Assembly (NCBI GenBank): GCA_016839165.1
Contig: CP069300.1
Coordinates: 2,356,001 to 2,420,000 of the forward strand
Source of the DNA: Bradyrhizobium sp. PSBB068
Lineage (GTDB): Bacteria; Pseudomonadota; Alphaproteobacteria; Rhizobiales; Xanthobacteraceae
Reading direction: 5' to 3'
Length of the DNA: 64,000 nucleotides
Shown here: positions 1 to 9,221 of the stretch, piece by piece
How positions within the stretch are numbered: position 1 is the first letter of the stretch
Layout of the letters: each line of letters begins with the position of its first letter
Notes under the pieces: generated by a model
Database searches by the model: none
What the model was told of the DNA's origin: nothing
Seen by the model: only the letters and a program-made list of their open reading frames with translations
Translations under genes and position numbers: made by a program

Positions 1-662
<662 letters not shown>

Positions 663-674
663 CAGGAGTTTTTC

Positions 675-1100
675 ATGCGCGTGACCCAAGGCTGTTTCTC
701 GTTCCTGCCGGATCTCACCGACGAGCAGATCGTAGCGCAGGTGCAATACTGCCTCGACAAGGGCTGGGCGGTGAACATCGAGTTCACCGACGACCCGCAT
801 CCCCGCAACACCTATTGGGACATGTGGGGCCTGCCGATGTTCGACCTGCGCGATGCGGCCGGCGTCATGAAGGAGCTCGCCGATTGCCGGCGGGTCTATG
901 ACAACCGCTACATCCGGATCTCCGGCTTCGATTCCAGCCATGGCTGGGAGTCGGTGCGGCTGTCCTTCATCGTCAACCGCCCGCGCGAGGAGCCCGGCTT
1001 CCGGCTCGACCGCCAGGAGGCCGCCGGCCGTAACCTGCAATACGCGACCCATTCCTATGCGGCGGTCCGCCCGGAGGGCGAACGCTACGCCGATCAGTGA
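675..1100 (+). CDS. cbbS: RuBisCO small subunit
   Basis: This small subunit of form I RuBisCO caps the octameric large-subunit core. It has 141 residues, the length typical of red-type small subunits, which carry a C-terminal extension. The N-terminus ([19 protein letters not shown]) and the central [13 protein letters not shown] segment are family hallmarks. An AGGAG ribosome binding site sits 6 bases before the ATG, and the gene follows cbbL by 12 bp, so the two are co-translated. A strong hairpin follows in the gap before cbbX. Confidence 0.97.
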   Translation: MRVTQGCFSFLPDLTDEQIVAQVQYCLDKGWAVNIEFTDDPHPRNTYWDMWGLPMFDLRDAAGVMKELADCRRVYDNRYIRISGFDSSHGWESVRLSFIVNRPREEPGFRLDRQEAAGRNLQYATHSYAAVRPEGERYADQ

Positions 1101-1160
1101 CCGCGTCCGGTTGGCAAGCCAGGCGGGTTGCTCCCTCGACCGTCTGGCCCGGATGCACTT

Positions 1161-1197
1161 CTCCGTCGTCGTCCGCTGCGACGACGGAGCTTTTCTT
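1161..1197 (+). terminator. Hairpin with short T-run between cbbS and cbbX
   Basis: The arms CTCCGTCGTCG (1161-1171) and CGACGACGGAG (1179-1189) are perfectly complementary around a 7-base loop and are followed by CTTTTCTT. It resembles a partial intrinsic terminator. Inside an operon it would lower cbbX mRNA relative to the abundant subunit genes; it could instead protect the cbbLS 3' end. The function is inferred. Confidence 0.6.
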
Positions 1198-1208
1198 GAA
1201 GCGAGAGG

Positions 1209-2141
1209 ATGATGACCCAGGTGCAGGAACAAATCCGCGAGACGCCGCCCGAGAGCATCGACCTGCGACATGAATTCGCCGACCTCGGCATAGGCGACGT
1301 GCTCGACCAGCTCGATTCCGAATTGATCGGCTTGAAGCCGGTGAAGACCCGCATCCGGGAGATCGCATCGCTGCTGCTGGTCGAACGCATCAGGCGGAAG
1401 ATGGCGCTGGCGACGACCTTCCCGACCCTGCACATGTCGTTCACCGGCAATCCCGGCACCGGCAAGACCACGGTCGCACTGCGGATGGCCGGCATCCTGC
1501 ACAAGCTCGGCTTCGTGCGCCGCGGCCACGTCATCAGCGTCACGCGCGATGACCTCGTCGGGCAATATATCGGCCATACCGCGCCGAAGACGAAGGAGAT
1601 CTTGAAGAAGGCGATGGGCGGCGTGCTGTTCATCGACGAGGCGTATTACCTCTATCGTCCCGAGAACGAGCGCGACTACGGGCAAGAGGCGATCGAGATC
1701 CTGCTGCAGGTCATGGAAGCGCAGCGCGAGGATCTGGTGGTGATTCTGGCCGGCTATGGCGACCGCATGGAGAAGTTCTTCCAGAGCAATCCGGGGTTCC
1801 GGTCGCGCATCGCACATCACATCGACTTCCCGGATTATTCGGATGGCGAACTGCTGTGGATCGCCGAGCTGATGTTGCAGCAGCAGAACTATCGTTTCTC
1901 GCCGGAAGCCCGCGAGGCCTTTACCCGGTACATCGGCATCCGCAAGGAGCAGCCGCTGTTCTCCAATGCGCGCTCGATCCGCAACGCGCTCGACCGCATC
2001 AGGCTGCGTCAGGCCAACCGGATCGTGGCCAAGCTCGACCGCACGCTCACGGCCGACGACGTGATGTCGATCGAGGCCGGCGACGTGCTGGCGAGCCGCG
2101 TGTTCGCAAAGGGCGCCGTGGAGGCGGGCGAGGGGCGATGA
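1209..2141 (+). CDS. cbbX: CbbX, red-type RuBisCO activase (AAA+ ATPase)
   Basis: CbbX is a hexameric AAA+ motor that remodels inhibited red-type RuBisCO by pulling on the large-subunit C-terminus. It has 310 residues, the usual size. Walker [10 protein letters not shown] is at residues 80-88 and Walker B GVLFIDEA at 138-145; the arginine-rich C-terminal helical domain follows ([21 protein letters not shown]). There are two tandem ATGs (1209, 1212) behind GAGAGG, so the first two residues are uncertain. It lies 108 bp after cbbS with a hairpin between them. The stop codon overlaps the ATG of the broken cbbY. Confidence 0.95.
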   Translation: MMTQVQEQIRETPPESIDLRHEFADLGIGDVLDQLDSELIGLKPVKTRIREIASLLLVERIRRKMALATTFPTLHMSFTGNPGTGKTTVALRMAGILHKLGFVRRGHVISVTRDDLVGQYIGHTAPKTKEILKKAMGGVLFIDEAYYLYRPENERDYGQEAIEILLQVMEAQREDLVVILAGYGDRMEKFFQSNPGFRSRIAHHIDFPDYSDGELLWIAELMLQQQNYRFSPEAREAFTRYIGIRKEQPLFSNARSIRNALDRIRLRQANRIVAKLDRTLTADDVMSIEAGDVLASRVFAKGAVEAGEGR

Positions 2142-2372
2142 ACCCGGCCCTCGCAGCGATCCGGACTGCCGGAATGAGCGACATCATCGCGGGCGCGCGC
2201 CTTGATCTTCGATGTCGACGGCACGCTCGCCGAGACCGAGGAGGTGCATCGCCGCGCCTTCAACGATGCGTTCGCCGCGGCCGGCCTCGACGTGTTCTGG
2301 GACCAGGTCACCTATGGAAGGCTGCTTCGCGTCGCCGACGGCAAGGAGCGCATCCGCGCCTTCGACGACTGA
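2138..2372 (+). pseudogene. cbbY: cbbY-like HAD phosphatase remnant (frameshifted and truncated)
   Basis: The reading frame beginning at TTG 2202 encodes [20 protein letters not shown], the N-terminal motif I and following helix of CbbY, a HAD phosphatase that removes the RuBisCO inhibitor xylulose-1,5-bisphosphate. Likely original starts (ATG 2138, overlapping the cbbX stop, or ATG 2174) lie in another frame. They read MSDIIAGA and then lose register in the GC run near 2191-2200, so one base appears inserted. The HAD frame then stops at 2370-2372, just after the residues [10 protein letters not shown]. Only about 55 of the usual roughly 230 codons remain and the cap domain and motifs II-IV are absent. 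The downstream sequence does not resume the gene in any frame I could recognise. Confidence 0.8.
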
Positions 2373-2406
2373 TGACCACTGCCGCCGTCGGGCCGCAGTT
2401 CCGAAT

Positions 2407-2432
2407 AATTTATTCGTGCGATTAAATAAATT
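2407..2432. promoter_or_regulatory. AT-rich inverted repeat (operator-like), copy 1
   Basis: AATTTATT (2407-2414) and AATAAATT (2425-2432) are perfect inverted arms with a 10-base spacer, in otherwise GC-rich DNA. I recall similar AATTTATT/AATAAATT sites for ROK-family sugar repressors of Rhizobiales; that link is inference. The site lies 546 bp upstream of chvE and a related one occurs at 2565. Confidence 0.45.
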
Positions 2433-2551
2433 GACCTTGCATCTATAGAATAGTGGGGGCACCTTCAGCCAGAAGCCGTGCCGAACCATCAGAAATTGTG
2501 GTGGTCGGTATCGGACGACAGCAGTTCTGGGGGAACGCGCCTCATGATCCT
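2425..2551 (+). repeat. Decayed direct repeat, copy A
   Basis: This copy shares ordered blocks with copy B (2582-2721): AATAAATTG (2425-2433), CTTGC (2436-2440), GGGGCACC (2456-2463) and a 16-base block ending CTCATGATCCT (2536-2551). The first three blocks recur at a period of 157-158 bp. The sequence between blocks has diverged strongly. It is not coding on either strand as far as I can see. Confidence 0.55.
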
Positions 2552-2564
2552 CGGCGTCTGGGTA

Positions 2565-2589
2565 AATTTATTCAGCTGATGAATAAATT
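2565..2589. promoter_or_regulatory. AT-rich inverted repeat (operator-like), copy 2
   Basis: The arms AATTTATTCA (2565-2574) and TGAATAAATT (2580-2589) are perfectly complementary around GCTGA. The outer eight bases match copy 1. The right arm opens direct-repeat copy B, just as in copy A. This is a likely protein binding site for a sugar-responsive repressor; the regulator itself is not adjacent. Confidence 0.5.
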
Positions 2590-2721
2590 GTGCTTGCTTC
2601 CGCGAGACAGGTCGGGGCACCATCCACCAAAGGTTGCCAGGAGCAGTGCCAAGCCACCAGAGGAGGTTCTGGGGGCGTCGGTGCGTGCCAGCAATTTCGG
2701 GGGACCGCGCCTCATGATCCT
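2582..2721 (+). repeat. Decayed direct repeat, copy B
   Basis: This is the second copy of the unit at 2425-2551, with the same ordered blocks at 2582-2590, 2593-2597, 2614-2621 and 2706-2721. It may be a duplicated promoter region left from a rearranged sugar operon, or remnants of a mobile element. The remaining non-coding DNA to 2977 holds only short unsupported reading frames. Confidence 0.5.
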
Positions 2722-2923
2722 TCACGTCATTCGGACCGCTCGTTCGTCTCACCGCATGACTTGCGGCTGATCCCGGCATTGTAGGATCGATATGGTTGAT
2801 CGTGCGGAGTGAGCATGGCGCTGTTGACGGGCTTGAGCGACATTCCGCGATTTCGGTTCGTGACGGCACTGGCGCCGATCCGACATCGCCGTAGATCTGT
2901 GACCAACCAATGATAGCCGTCGA

Positions 2924-2951
2924 TTGACACTGTCCAAAACAACGGTACCCA
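2924..2951 (+). promoter_or_regulatory. Candidate promoter of chvE
   Basis: TTGACA at 2924-2929 matches the -35 consensus exactly; TACCCA at 2946-2951, 16 bases on, is a weak -10. It would give a leader of about 20 bases with the AAGGGAG ribosome binding site before ATG 2978. Confidence 0.3.
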
Positions 2952-2977
2952 ACTCAAAAAAGCCAAGGGAGTGACGC

Positions 2978-4045
2978 ATGTTCAGATTGAAGGTCTCGTT
3001 GATCGCATTGGCGCTGGCAGGTCTCGCCGCGGCGGCACCGGACGCGCTCGCCCAGAGCAAGCCGACCATCGGCATCGCGATGCCGACCAAGTCCTCGGCG
3101 CGCTGGATCGACGACGGCAACAACATGGTCAAGGTGCTGAAGGAGCGCGGTTACGGCACCGATCTGCAATATGCCGACGACGACATCCCGAACCAGCTTT
3201 CCCAGGTCGAGAACATGGTGACCAAGGGCTCCAAGGTGCTGGTCATCGCGGCGATCGACGGCACCACGCTGTCTGACGCGCTGAAGCAGGCCAAGGCGCA
3301 GGGCATCACTGTCATCGCCTATGACCGCTTGATCCGGGATACACCGAACGTCGACTACTACGCGACCTTCGACAATTTCCAGGTCGGTGTGCTGCAGGCG
3401 AGCTCGATCGTGAATGCGCTCGGCCTGAAGGACGGCAAGGGGCCCTTCAACATCGAGCTGTTCGGCGGCTCGCCCGACGACAACAACGCCTATTTCTTCT
3501 ACGACGGCGCGATGTCCGTGCTGAAGCCGTACATCGACAGCGGCAAGCTGGTGGTGGCCAGCGGCCAGATGGGCATGGACAAGGTCGCGACCCTGCGCTG
3601 GGACGGCGCCACCGCGCAGGCGCGGATGGACAATCTGCTCAGCGCCTTCTACGGCAAGAAGCGGGTCGATGCGGTGCTGTCGCCCTATGACGGCCTTTCG
3701 ATCGGCATCATCTCCTCGCTGAAGGGGGTCGGCTACGGCAGCAAGGACCAGCCGATGCCGTATATCAGCGGCCAGGATGCCGAGGTGCCGTCGATCAAGG
3801 CGATGCTGCGCGGCGAGCAATACTCGACCATCTTCAAGGACACCCGCGATCTCGCAAAGGTCACCGCCGACATGGTCGATGCCGTCTTGAGCAAGAAGGA
3901 GGTCACCGTCAACGACACCAAGACCTACAACAACGGGGTCAAGGTGGTTCCGTCCTATCTGCTCAGGCCGGTCGTGGTGGACAAGACCAATTGGGAGAAA
4001 GTCCTGATTGACAGCGGCTACTATAAGCGTTCGCAATTCGACTGA
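2978..4045 (+). CDS. chvE: ChvE-type periplasmic multiple-sugar-binding protein
   Basis: This is the substrate-binding protein of a CUT2 sugar ABC importer, acting in the periplasm. The 355 residues include a signal peptide ending near ALAQ (residue 26). The mature part reads almost like Agrobacterium ChvE: VGIAMPTK-like [29 protein letters not shown] and [17 protein letters not shown] are diagnostic. ChvE binds several aldoses (for example arabinose, galactose, glucose, xylose) and in Agrobacterium also signals to VirA. AAGGGAG precedes the ATG. gguA and gguB follow in the same direction. The closely related XylF is the alternative; the sequence resembles ChvE more. Confidence 0.9.
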   Translation: MFRLKVSLIALALAGLAAAAPDALAQSKPTIGIAMPTKSSARWIDDGNNMVKVLKERGYGTDLQYADDDIPNQLSQVENMVTKGSKVLVIAAIDGTTLSDALKQAKAQGITVIAYDRLIRDTPNVDYYATFDNFQVGVLQASSIVNALGLKDGKGPFNIELFGGSPDDNNAYFFYDGAMSVLKPYIDSGKLVVASGQMGMDKVATLRWDGATAQARMDNLLSAFYGKKRVDAVLSPYDGLSIGIISSLKGVGYGSKDQPMPYISGQDAEVPSIKAMLRGEQYSTIFKDTRDLAKVTADMVDAVLSKKEVTVNDTKTYNNGVKVVPSYLLRPVVVDKTNWEKVLIDSGYYKRSQFD

Positions 4046-4102
4046 GGCGGGTGAGCCGGACGCACCCCGCCGAGGCCGATCGACGCTGCGAGACATGATC
4101 CG

Positions 4103-5683
4103 ATGACGGCGATGCTTGAGATGCGTGACGTCAGCAAGAGCTTTGCCGGCGTGCAGGCGTTGCGCGACGTCAGCTTTACGGTGGAAGCCGGCCAGATCCA
4201 CGCTCTGGTCGGCGAGAACGGCGCCGGCAAGTCGACCCTGATGAAGGTGCTGAGCGGGGTCTATCCCGCCGGCAGCTATGAGGGATCGATCCTGTTCGAC
4301 GGCAAGGAGCGCCGGTTCCGCGACATCAACGATTCCGAGGAACTGGGGATCATCATCATCCACCAGGAGCTGGCGCTGATCCCGCTGATGTCGATCGCCG
4401 AGAATGTCTTTCTGTCGCGCGCGCCGTCGCGGTACGGGGTGATTGACCGCGATGCGGTGTACCGGCGGACCGCAGAGCTGCTGGCGCAAGTTGGCCTGCG
4501 GGAATCGCCGGACACCCTGGTCACCGATCTCGGCGTCGGCAAGCAGCAACTGGTCGAGATCGCGAAGGCGCTGTCGAAGAAGGTGCGCCTCCTGATCCTC
4601 GACGAGCCGACCGCGAGCCTCAACGAGGCCGACAGCGCCGCGCTGCTCGACCGGTTGCTGGCGTTCCGCGCGCAGGGCATCGCCTCGATCCTGATCTCGC
4701 ACAAGCTGAACGAAGTCGCACGCGTTGCCGACCGCATCACGGTGCTGCGCGACGGCCGTACCGTGGACAGCATCGATTGCCGGACCGAAGCGGTCGACGA
4801 GGACCGGATCATCCGCAGCATGGTCAACCGCGATCTCGCGCATCGTTTTCCGGAGCGGCAGGTTGCGATCGGCGATCCCGTGATGACGGTCGAGAACTGG
4901 TCGGTGTATCATCCGCTGCACACCGCCCGGCAGGTGATCAAGAACGTCGACTTCACGGTGCGCCGTGGCGAGGTGGTCGGCATCGCCGGCCTGATGGGCG
5001 CCGGCCGCACCGAGTTCGCGATGAGCCTGTTCGGCAAGGCCTGGGGCTACAACATCACCGGCAGGATCAGCCTTGACGGTCGCGAGGCGAGCCTTGCAAG
5101 CGTGCCCGCCGCGATCGATGCCGGCCTTGCCTATGTCACCGAGGACCGCAAGCAGCTCGGGTTGATCCTCGCCGACGACGTCCGCAAGAACGTGACGCTG
5201 GCGAGCCTACGCCAGGTCGCCGATCGCGGCGTGATCGACGATGTCGTCGAGCTGAAGGCCGCGAGCGATTACCGCAACCGGATGCGGATCCGCTGTTCCG
5301 ACGTCTATCAGGAGGCCGGGCAGCTCTCGGGCGGCAACCAGCAGAAGGTGGTGCTATCGAAATGGCTGATGACCGATTCGCAGGTGCTGCTGCTCGACGA
5401 GCCGACCCGCGGCATCGACGTCGGGGCGAAGTACGAGATCTACTGTATCATCAACGAGCTCGCCGAGGCCGGCAAGGGCGTCGTGGTGATCTCGTCGGAG
5501 ATGCCGGAACTGCTCGGCATCTGCGACCGGATCTGCGTGATGAATGACGGCGCCTTCGTCGGCGAGTTTGCCAAGGACGACGCGACGCAGGAGAAGATCA
5601 TGCGCGCCATCATGCGCAATGTCAGGATGTCCGGGAGCGGCGTGCATGACGATGCCGTGCGGGTGGCGGGAGGAGCGCGATGA
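4103..5683 (+). CDS. gguA: GguA-type sugar ABC transporter ATPase (two NBDs)
   Basis: This cytoplasmic ATPase energises sugar import with ChvE and GguB. It has 526 residues and two fused nucleotide-binding domains. The first has a complete Walker A (GENGAGKST, 37-45) and LLILDEPTASLN. The second has GLMGAGRTE in place of Walker A, with no lysine, as usual in CUT2 ATPases, plus QLSGGNQQKVVLSKWL and LLLDEPTRGIDVGAKYEI. It starts 57 bp after chvE and its last codons overlap gguB by 4 bp (ATGA), indicating translational coupling. Confidence 0.93.
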   Translation: MTAMLEMRDVSKSFAGVQALRDVSFTVEAGQIHALVGENGAGKSTLMKVLSGVYPAGSYEGSILFDGKERRFRDINDSEELGIIIIHQELALIPLMSIAENVFLSRAPSRYGVIDRDAVYRRTAELLAQVGLRESPDTLVTDLGVGKQQLVEIAKALSKKVRLLILDEPTASLNEADSAALLDRLLAFRAQGIASILISHKLNEVARVADRITVLRDGRTVDSIDCRTEAVDEDRIIRSMVNRDLAHRFPERQVAIGDPVMTVENWSVYHPLHTARQVIKNVDFTVRRGEVVGIAGLMGAGRTEFAMSLFGKAWGYNITGRISLDGREASLASVPAAIDAGLAYVTEDRKQLGLILADDVRKNVTLASLRQVADRGVIDDVVELKAASDYRNRMRIRCSDVYQEAGQLSGGNQQKVVLSKWLMTDSQVLLLDEPTRGIDVGAKYEIYCIINELAEAGKGVVVISSEMPELLGICDRICVMNDGAFVGEFAKDDATQEKIMRAIMRNVRMSGSGVHDDAVRVAGGAR

Positions 5684-6870
5684 CCGACAAGACGGTGTCA
5701 CTTCCCGAGACCCCCAAGCACTCCGGCTTCATCAAGAACAATCTGCGCAATTACGGCATGCTGCTGTCGCTGCTCGCGATCATGCTGTTCTTCCAGATCG
5801 TGACCGACGGCACGCTGTTGCAGCCGGTCAATCTTACCAATCTCGTGCTGCAGAACAGCTACATCGTGATCATGGCGCTCGGCATGCTGCTGGTGATCGT
5901 GACCGGGCATATCGACCTGTCGGTCGGCTCGGTCGCGGGATTCGTCGGCGCGGTCGCGGCGGTGCTGATGGTGACCTACCATGTCGACTACCCGATCGCA
6001 TTCATCGCCTGTCTCTTGATCGGTGCCGCGATCGGCGCCGCGCAGGGCTATTGGGTCGCCTATTTCAAGATTCCGTCCTTCATCGTGACCCTGGCGGGCA
6101 TGCTGGTGTTCAAGGGCCTTGCGCTCGCGGTGCTGCAGGGGCGGTCAGTCGGACCGTTTCCGCCGACCTTCCAGAAGCTGTCGTCGGGCTTCATTCCCGA
6201 GCTGTTTCCGAGCGCCGGCACGCTCTATCCGACCTCGCTGCTGATCGGTGTTGTGCTGGCATTCGCGCTGGTGCTGGCGAGCGCAAGGGGGCGGGCGCGC
6301 GAGCAGTCGCACGGCATCGAGGTCGAGCCCTACGCGTTCTTCGTCGCCAAGAGCATCGCGCTGGCGGGAGCGGTGCTCTATTTCACCTATCTGATCGCCT
6401 CGCATCGCGGCCTGCCGAACGTGCTGGTCATCATGACAGTGCTGATCGCGGCCTACGGCTTCGTCACGCGGCGGACGGTGATCGGCCGGCAGATCTATGC
6501 GGTGGGCGGCAATGCCAAGGCCGCGAAGCTCTCGGGCGTCAAGACCGAGCGGCTGACCTTCTTCACCTTCGTCAATATGGGCGTGCTGGCGGCGCTCGCC
6601 GGGCTGGTGTTCGCGGCGCGGCTCAATACTGCGACGCCGAAGGCCGGCCTCGGCTTCGAGCTCGACGTGATCGCCGCCTGCTTCATCGGCGGCGCCTCGG
6701 CCTATGGCGGTGTCGGCCGGGTCGGCGGCGCCGTGGTCGGCGCCATGATCATGGGCGTGATGAACAACGGCATGTCGATCCTCGGCATCGGCATCGACTA
6801 CCAGCAGGTGATCAAGGGGCTCGTCCTGCTCGGCGCCGTCTGCATCGATGTCTACAACCAGCGCCGGTGA
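5680..6870 (+). CDS. gguB: GguB-type sugar ABC transporter permease
   Basis: This integral inner-membrane permease of the CUT2 family forms the sugar channel. Its 396 residues have about ten hydrophobic segments. The typical motifs LVIVTGHIDLSVGSVAGF (near residue 73) and AVGGNAKAAKLSGVKTERL (cytoplasmic EAA-like loop) are clear. It overlaps gguA by 4 bp. The third Agrobacterium gene of this operon, gguC, is not downstream; a phosphatase-family gene follows instead. Confidence 0.92.
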   Translation: MTDKTVSLPETPKHSGFIKNNLRNYGMLLSLLAIMLFFQIVTDGTLLQPVNLTNLVLQNSYIVIMALGMLLVIVTGHIDLSVGSVAGFVGAVAAVLMVTYHVDYPIAFIACLLIGAAIGAAQGYWVAYFKIPSFIVTLAGMLVFKGLALAVLQGRSVGPFPPTFQKLSSGFIPELFPSAGTLYPTSLLIGVVLAFALVLASARGRAREQSHGIEVEPYAFFVAKSIALAGAVLYFTYLIASHRGLPNVLVIMTVLIAAYGFVTRRTVIGRQIYAVGGNAKAAKLSGVKTERLTFFTFVNMGVLAALAGLVFAARLNTATPKAGLGFELDVIAACFIGGASAYGGVGRVGGAVVGAMIMGVMNNGMSILGIGIDYQQVIKGLVLLGAVCIDVYNQRR

Positions 6871-6902
6871 TTGCCGCACGGTCATGATTTCGCGATATGA
6901 TG

Positions 6903-6917
6903 CCTGCGCAACGCAGG
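6903..6917 (+). promoter_or_regulatory. Small hairpin overlapping the ribosome binding site of the next gene
   Basis: CCTGCG (6903-6908) and CGCAGG (6912-6917) pair perfectly around CAA. The right arm contains the first four bases of the AGGAG (6915-6919) that serves GTG 6928, so folding would hide it. Coupling to translation of gguB upstream, which ends 33 bp earlier, could open it. This is inference from base pairing only. Confidence 0.35.
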
Positions 6918-6927
6918 AGAATGCCGC

Positions 6928-7764
6928 GTGAAACTGTCCCATGCCGATGCGCTGACCATCGGAAACATCCTTGCTGAAGTCGGCCGTGCCGAGATCATGC
7001 CGCGGTTTCGTCGCGTCCGTGACATCGAGGTTCGCACCAAGACGTCGGCGTTCGACGTCGTCACTGAAGCCGACGAACTCGCCGAGCAGGCGATCTCGGC
7101 AGCGCTGCTGCGGGCGTTTCCGAATGCGGTCGTGATCGGGGAGGAGGGCACGGCGCGCGATCCGTCCGCGCTCGATCAGGTCGGAACCGCGGAGCTCGCT
7201 TTCATCATAGATCCGATCGACGGTACGCGGAATTTCACCTCGAGCCTGCCGCTGTTCGGCACCATGGTGGCTGCGACGATGCGCGGCGAGATCGTGTTCG
7301 GCGCGATCCATGATCCTGTCTGCAACGACACCGCGTACGCGCTGCGCGGTGAGGGCGCATGGCTCGAGATGCCTGATGGCAGCCGGCATGGCCTGAAGGT
7401 GGCGCCCGCGGTGCCGATCAAGCAGATGGAAGCGGTGATCGGCGTCAACTTCCTGCCTGAGGCGCTGCGTCCGATCGTCGCCGGCAACCTGTCCAAGCTT
7501 GGCGTCAGCGCCTGGCTCAGATGCGCCGCGCATGAATACCGCATGGCGGCGTCCGGGCATTGCCATCTGCTGTTCTACAACAAGCTGATGCCGTGGGATC
7601 ACGCGGCGGGCTGGCTGTTGCATCGCGAGGCCGGCGGCTACAGCGCGCATTTCGACGGCTCACCCTACAAGCCGGTCAATCTGACCGGCGGCCTGCTTTG
7701 CGCGCCCGACGAAGAAAGCTGGCATGCGGCACAGCAGGCGGTCCTGACGATGACGGCGGAATGA
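6928..7764 (+). CDS. Inositol monophosphatase family protein
   Basis: This Mg-dependent, Li-sensitive-fold sugar/inositol phosphatase is probably cytoplasmic. The 278 residues show the metal-binding motifs GEEG (71-74), DPIDGT (95-100) and WDHAAG (223-228), plus TEADELAEQ near 46. The start is GTG with AGGAG ahead of it. It lies 57 bp after gguB on the same strand and may be the last gene of that sugar operon. The family covers inositol-1-phosphatase, histidinol-phosphate phosphatase (HisN) and 3',5'-bisphosphate nucleotidase, and I cannot choose among these from the sequence. Confidence 0.88.
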   Translation: MKLSHADALTIGNILAEVGRAEIMPRFRRVRDIEVRTKTSAFDVVTEADELAEQAISAALLRAFPNAVVIGEEGTARDPSALDQVGTAELAFIIDPIDGTRNFTSSLPLFGTMVAATMRGEIVFGAIHDPVCNDTAYALRGEGAWLEMPDGSRHGLKVAPAVPIKQMEAVIGVNFLPEALRPIVAGNLSKLGVSAWLRCAAHEYRMAASGHCHLLFYNKLMPWDHAAGWLLHREAGGYSAHFDGSPYKPVNLTGGLLCAPDEESWHAAQQAVLTMTAE

Positions 7765-7783
7765 ATGCACAACTCTTCACGCG

Positions 7784-7906
7784 CGTCGTCCTGGCGAAAG
7801 CCAGGACCCATACTCCGCGGCGATTGTGGTGAACGGGACTCTTCGTTCCGGTATCGTGAAGCAATAGCGATCGGTGGTTATGGGTCCCCGCTTTCGCAGG
7901 GACGAC
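7784..7906. repeat. Dispersed Bradyrhizobium-type palindromic repeat
   Basis: The left arm CGTCGTCCTGGCGAAAGCCA (7784-7803) continues to GGACCCATA, and the right arm from TATGGGTCCC (7879) ends in GGGACGAC (7906). The two are largely inverted complements of each other, separated by about 66 bp. I recognise this wording (GTCCTGGCGAAAGCCAGGACCCATA) as a repeat scattered through Bradyrhizobium intergenic DNA. The rest of the 7765-7994 gap holds nothing else I can identify. Confidence 0.65.
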
Positions 7907-7994
7907 ATTGAATGTGTTGCGGGGCCGGTGGGTCACAGTGCCGGCATTCCTGCACCGCGCGTTCGCGTGGCCGACCGGATGACGCCAAAAGAAA

Positions 7995-9221
7995 TTATTC
8001 GCTGCCGACCTCGCCGGTGATGACGTTGCCGAACAGCGTCCAGCTTTCGCCTTCGAACCGCATCAGCTGCGACTGCTCGATCGGACGGAAGTCGGTCGCG
8101 CTGGTGTTGATCCTGATCCCGGGCAGGATCATCTTCGGCGCAAAGTCCTTCAGGCTGGCGGCCTGCTTCATCACGTTCTCGCGCGTCAGATCGTCGCCGC
8201 ATTGCTTGAGCACTTGCGCAAGCGTTTGCGCGGCGGCGTAGCCGTAGACGTGATTGCCGTTGGTCTTGTCGCCGTCGGGCATGTACTTGTCCATGAAGGA
8301 CCGCCACTCCTTGGTCTCGGCGTCATTGGCCCAGATCGTGTCGGTCGGATCCTTCAGATAAGAGACTGAGATAATGCCTTGCGAATGCTCGATGCCGGCG
8401 GCGCGCATCACCGAGGCGACCGAGGTTGCGGTCGAGGTCAGGAAGAAGGTCGGCTTCCAGCCGAGCTCGGCGACCTTCTTGATGGTCTGCGCCGCACCCT
8501 TCGGCGCCGCCCAGGTGAACAGGATGTCGGCGCCGGAGGCGCGCAATGCCACGATCTGCGAATCAAGCGTCGGATCGGTGAGCTCATAGGATTTGTCGGC
8601 GACGATCATGCTGCCGGCCTTGTCGCCAAGGCCGTCACGCAGCCCCTTGAGCGCATCCTTGCCGGCATCGTCGTTCTGCCAGAGCACCGCGATCTTGCCG
8701 TTCGGGAATTTGTCCAGGATGTATTTGGCGTAGATCCGCCCCTCGCTTTGGTAGTTCGGCTGCCAGCCCATGGTCCAGGCAAAGTTCTTCGGATCGCCGA
8801 ACCGCGTCGCGCCCGATGCGATGAAGAGATGAGGGACCTTCTTGCCGTTCAGGTATTTCTGGATCGCGACATTCGGCGCGGTGCCGAGCGGTTGGAACAC
8901 CAGCAGCACCTCGTCGCCCTCGATCAGCTTGCGCGCCTGCTCGACCGATTTCGGCGGCGAGAAGCCGTCGTCATAGCTGATGAAGTCGACCTTGCGTCCG
9001 TTGATGCCGCCCTGGTCGTTGATCATCTTGAAATAGGCCGCCTCGGTGCGGCCGATCGCGCCGTAGGCGGACGCAGGTCCGCTATAGGGCATGATGTTGC
9101 CGATCTTGATCTCGGTGTCCGAGACCCCCGGGCCGTAATTCTTCTGCGCGAGCGCCGGCGACAGCGCGCCGATCGTTGCCGCGACCGCCACGCACGCGCG
9201 AAGACAAATTCTCTCCAGCAT
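7995..9221 (-). CDS. Orphan ABC transporter substrate-binding protein (LivK/HAAT family)
   Basis: This periplasmic type I binding protein belongs to the branched-chain amino-acid (HAAT) family. The 408 residues include a signal peptide ending near LSPALAQ (residue 26). Characteristic segments are IGNIMPYSGPASAYG, NDQGGINGRKVDF and PFSPPKSVEQARKLIE-like FSPPKSVEQARKL. No permease or ATPase gene lies next to it, so it must share a transporter encoded elsewhere. It is divergent from the monooxygenase at 9397 across 175 bp. The ligand is unknown; members of this subfamily bind amino acids, aromatic acids or amides. Confidence 0.85.
   Translation of the reverse strand: MLERICLRACVAVAATIGALSPALAQKNYGPGVSDTEIKIGNIMPYSGPASAYGAIGRTEAAYFKMINDQGGINGRKVDFISYDDGFSPPKSVEQARKLIEGDEVLLVFQPLGTAPNVAIQKYLNGKKVPHLFIASGATRFGDPKNFAWTMGWQPNYQSEGRIYAKYILDKFPNGKIAVLWQNDDAGKDALKGLRDGLGDKAGSMIVADKSYELTDPTLDSQIVALRASGADILFTWAAPKGAAQTIKKVAELGWKPTFFLTSTATSVASVMRAAGIEHSQGIISVSYLKDPTDTIWANDAETKEWRSFMDKYMPDGDKTNGNHVYGYAAAQTLAQVLKQCGDDLTRENVMKQAASLKDFAPKMILPGIRINTSATDFRPIEQSQLMRFEGESWTLFGNVITGEVGSE

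Noticed and set aside
2749..3132. Short minus-strand frames in the gap before chvE
   Set aside because: No ribosome binding site, no recognisable motif, and partial overlap with the chvE signal-peptide region.
2954..4921. Long open frame on the minus strand (655 codons) opposite chvE and gguA
   Set aside because: It is antisense to two clearly recognised genes, is rich in Arg, His and Asp with no known motif, and is typical of mirror frames in GC-rich DNA.
2978..6870. Calling the importer XylFGH
   Set aside because: The binding protein resembles Agrobacterium ChvE much more than E. coli XylF, and there are no xylA or xylB genes nearby.
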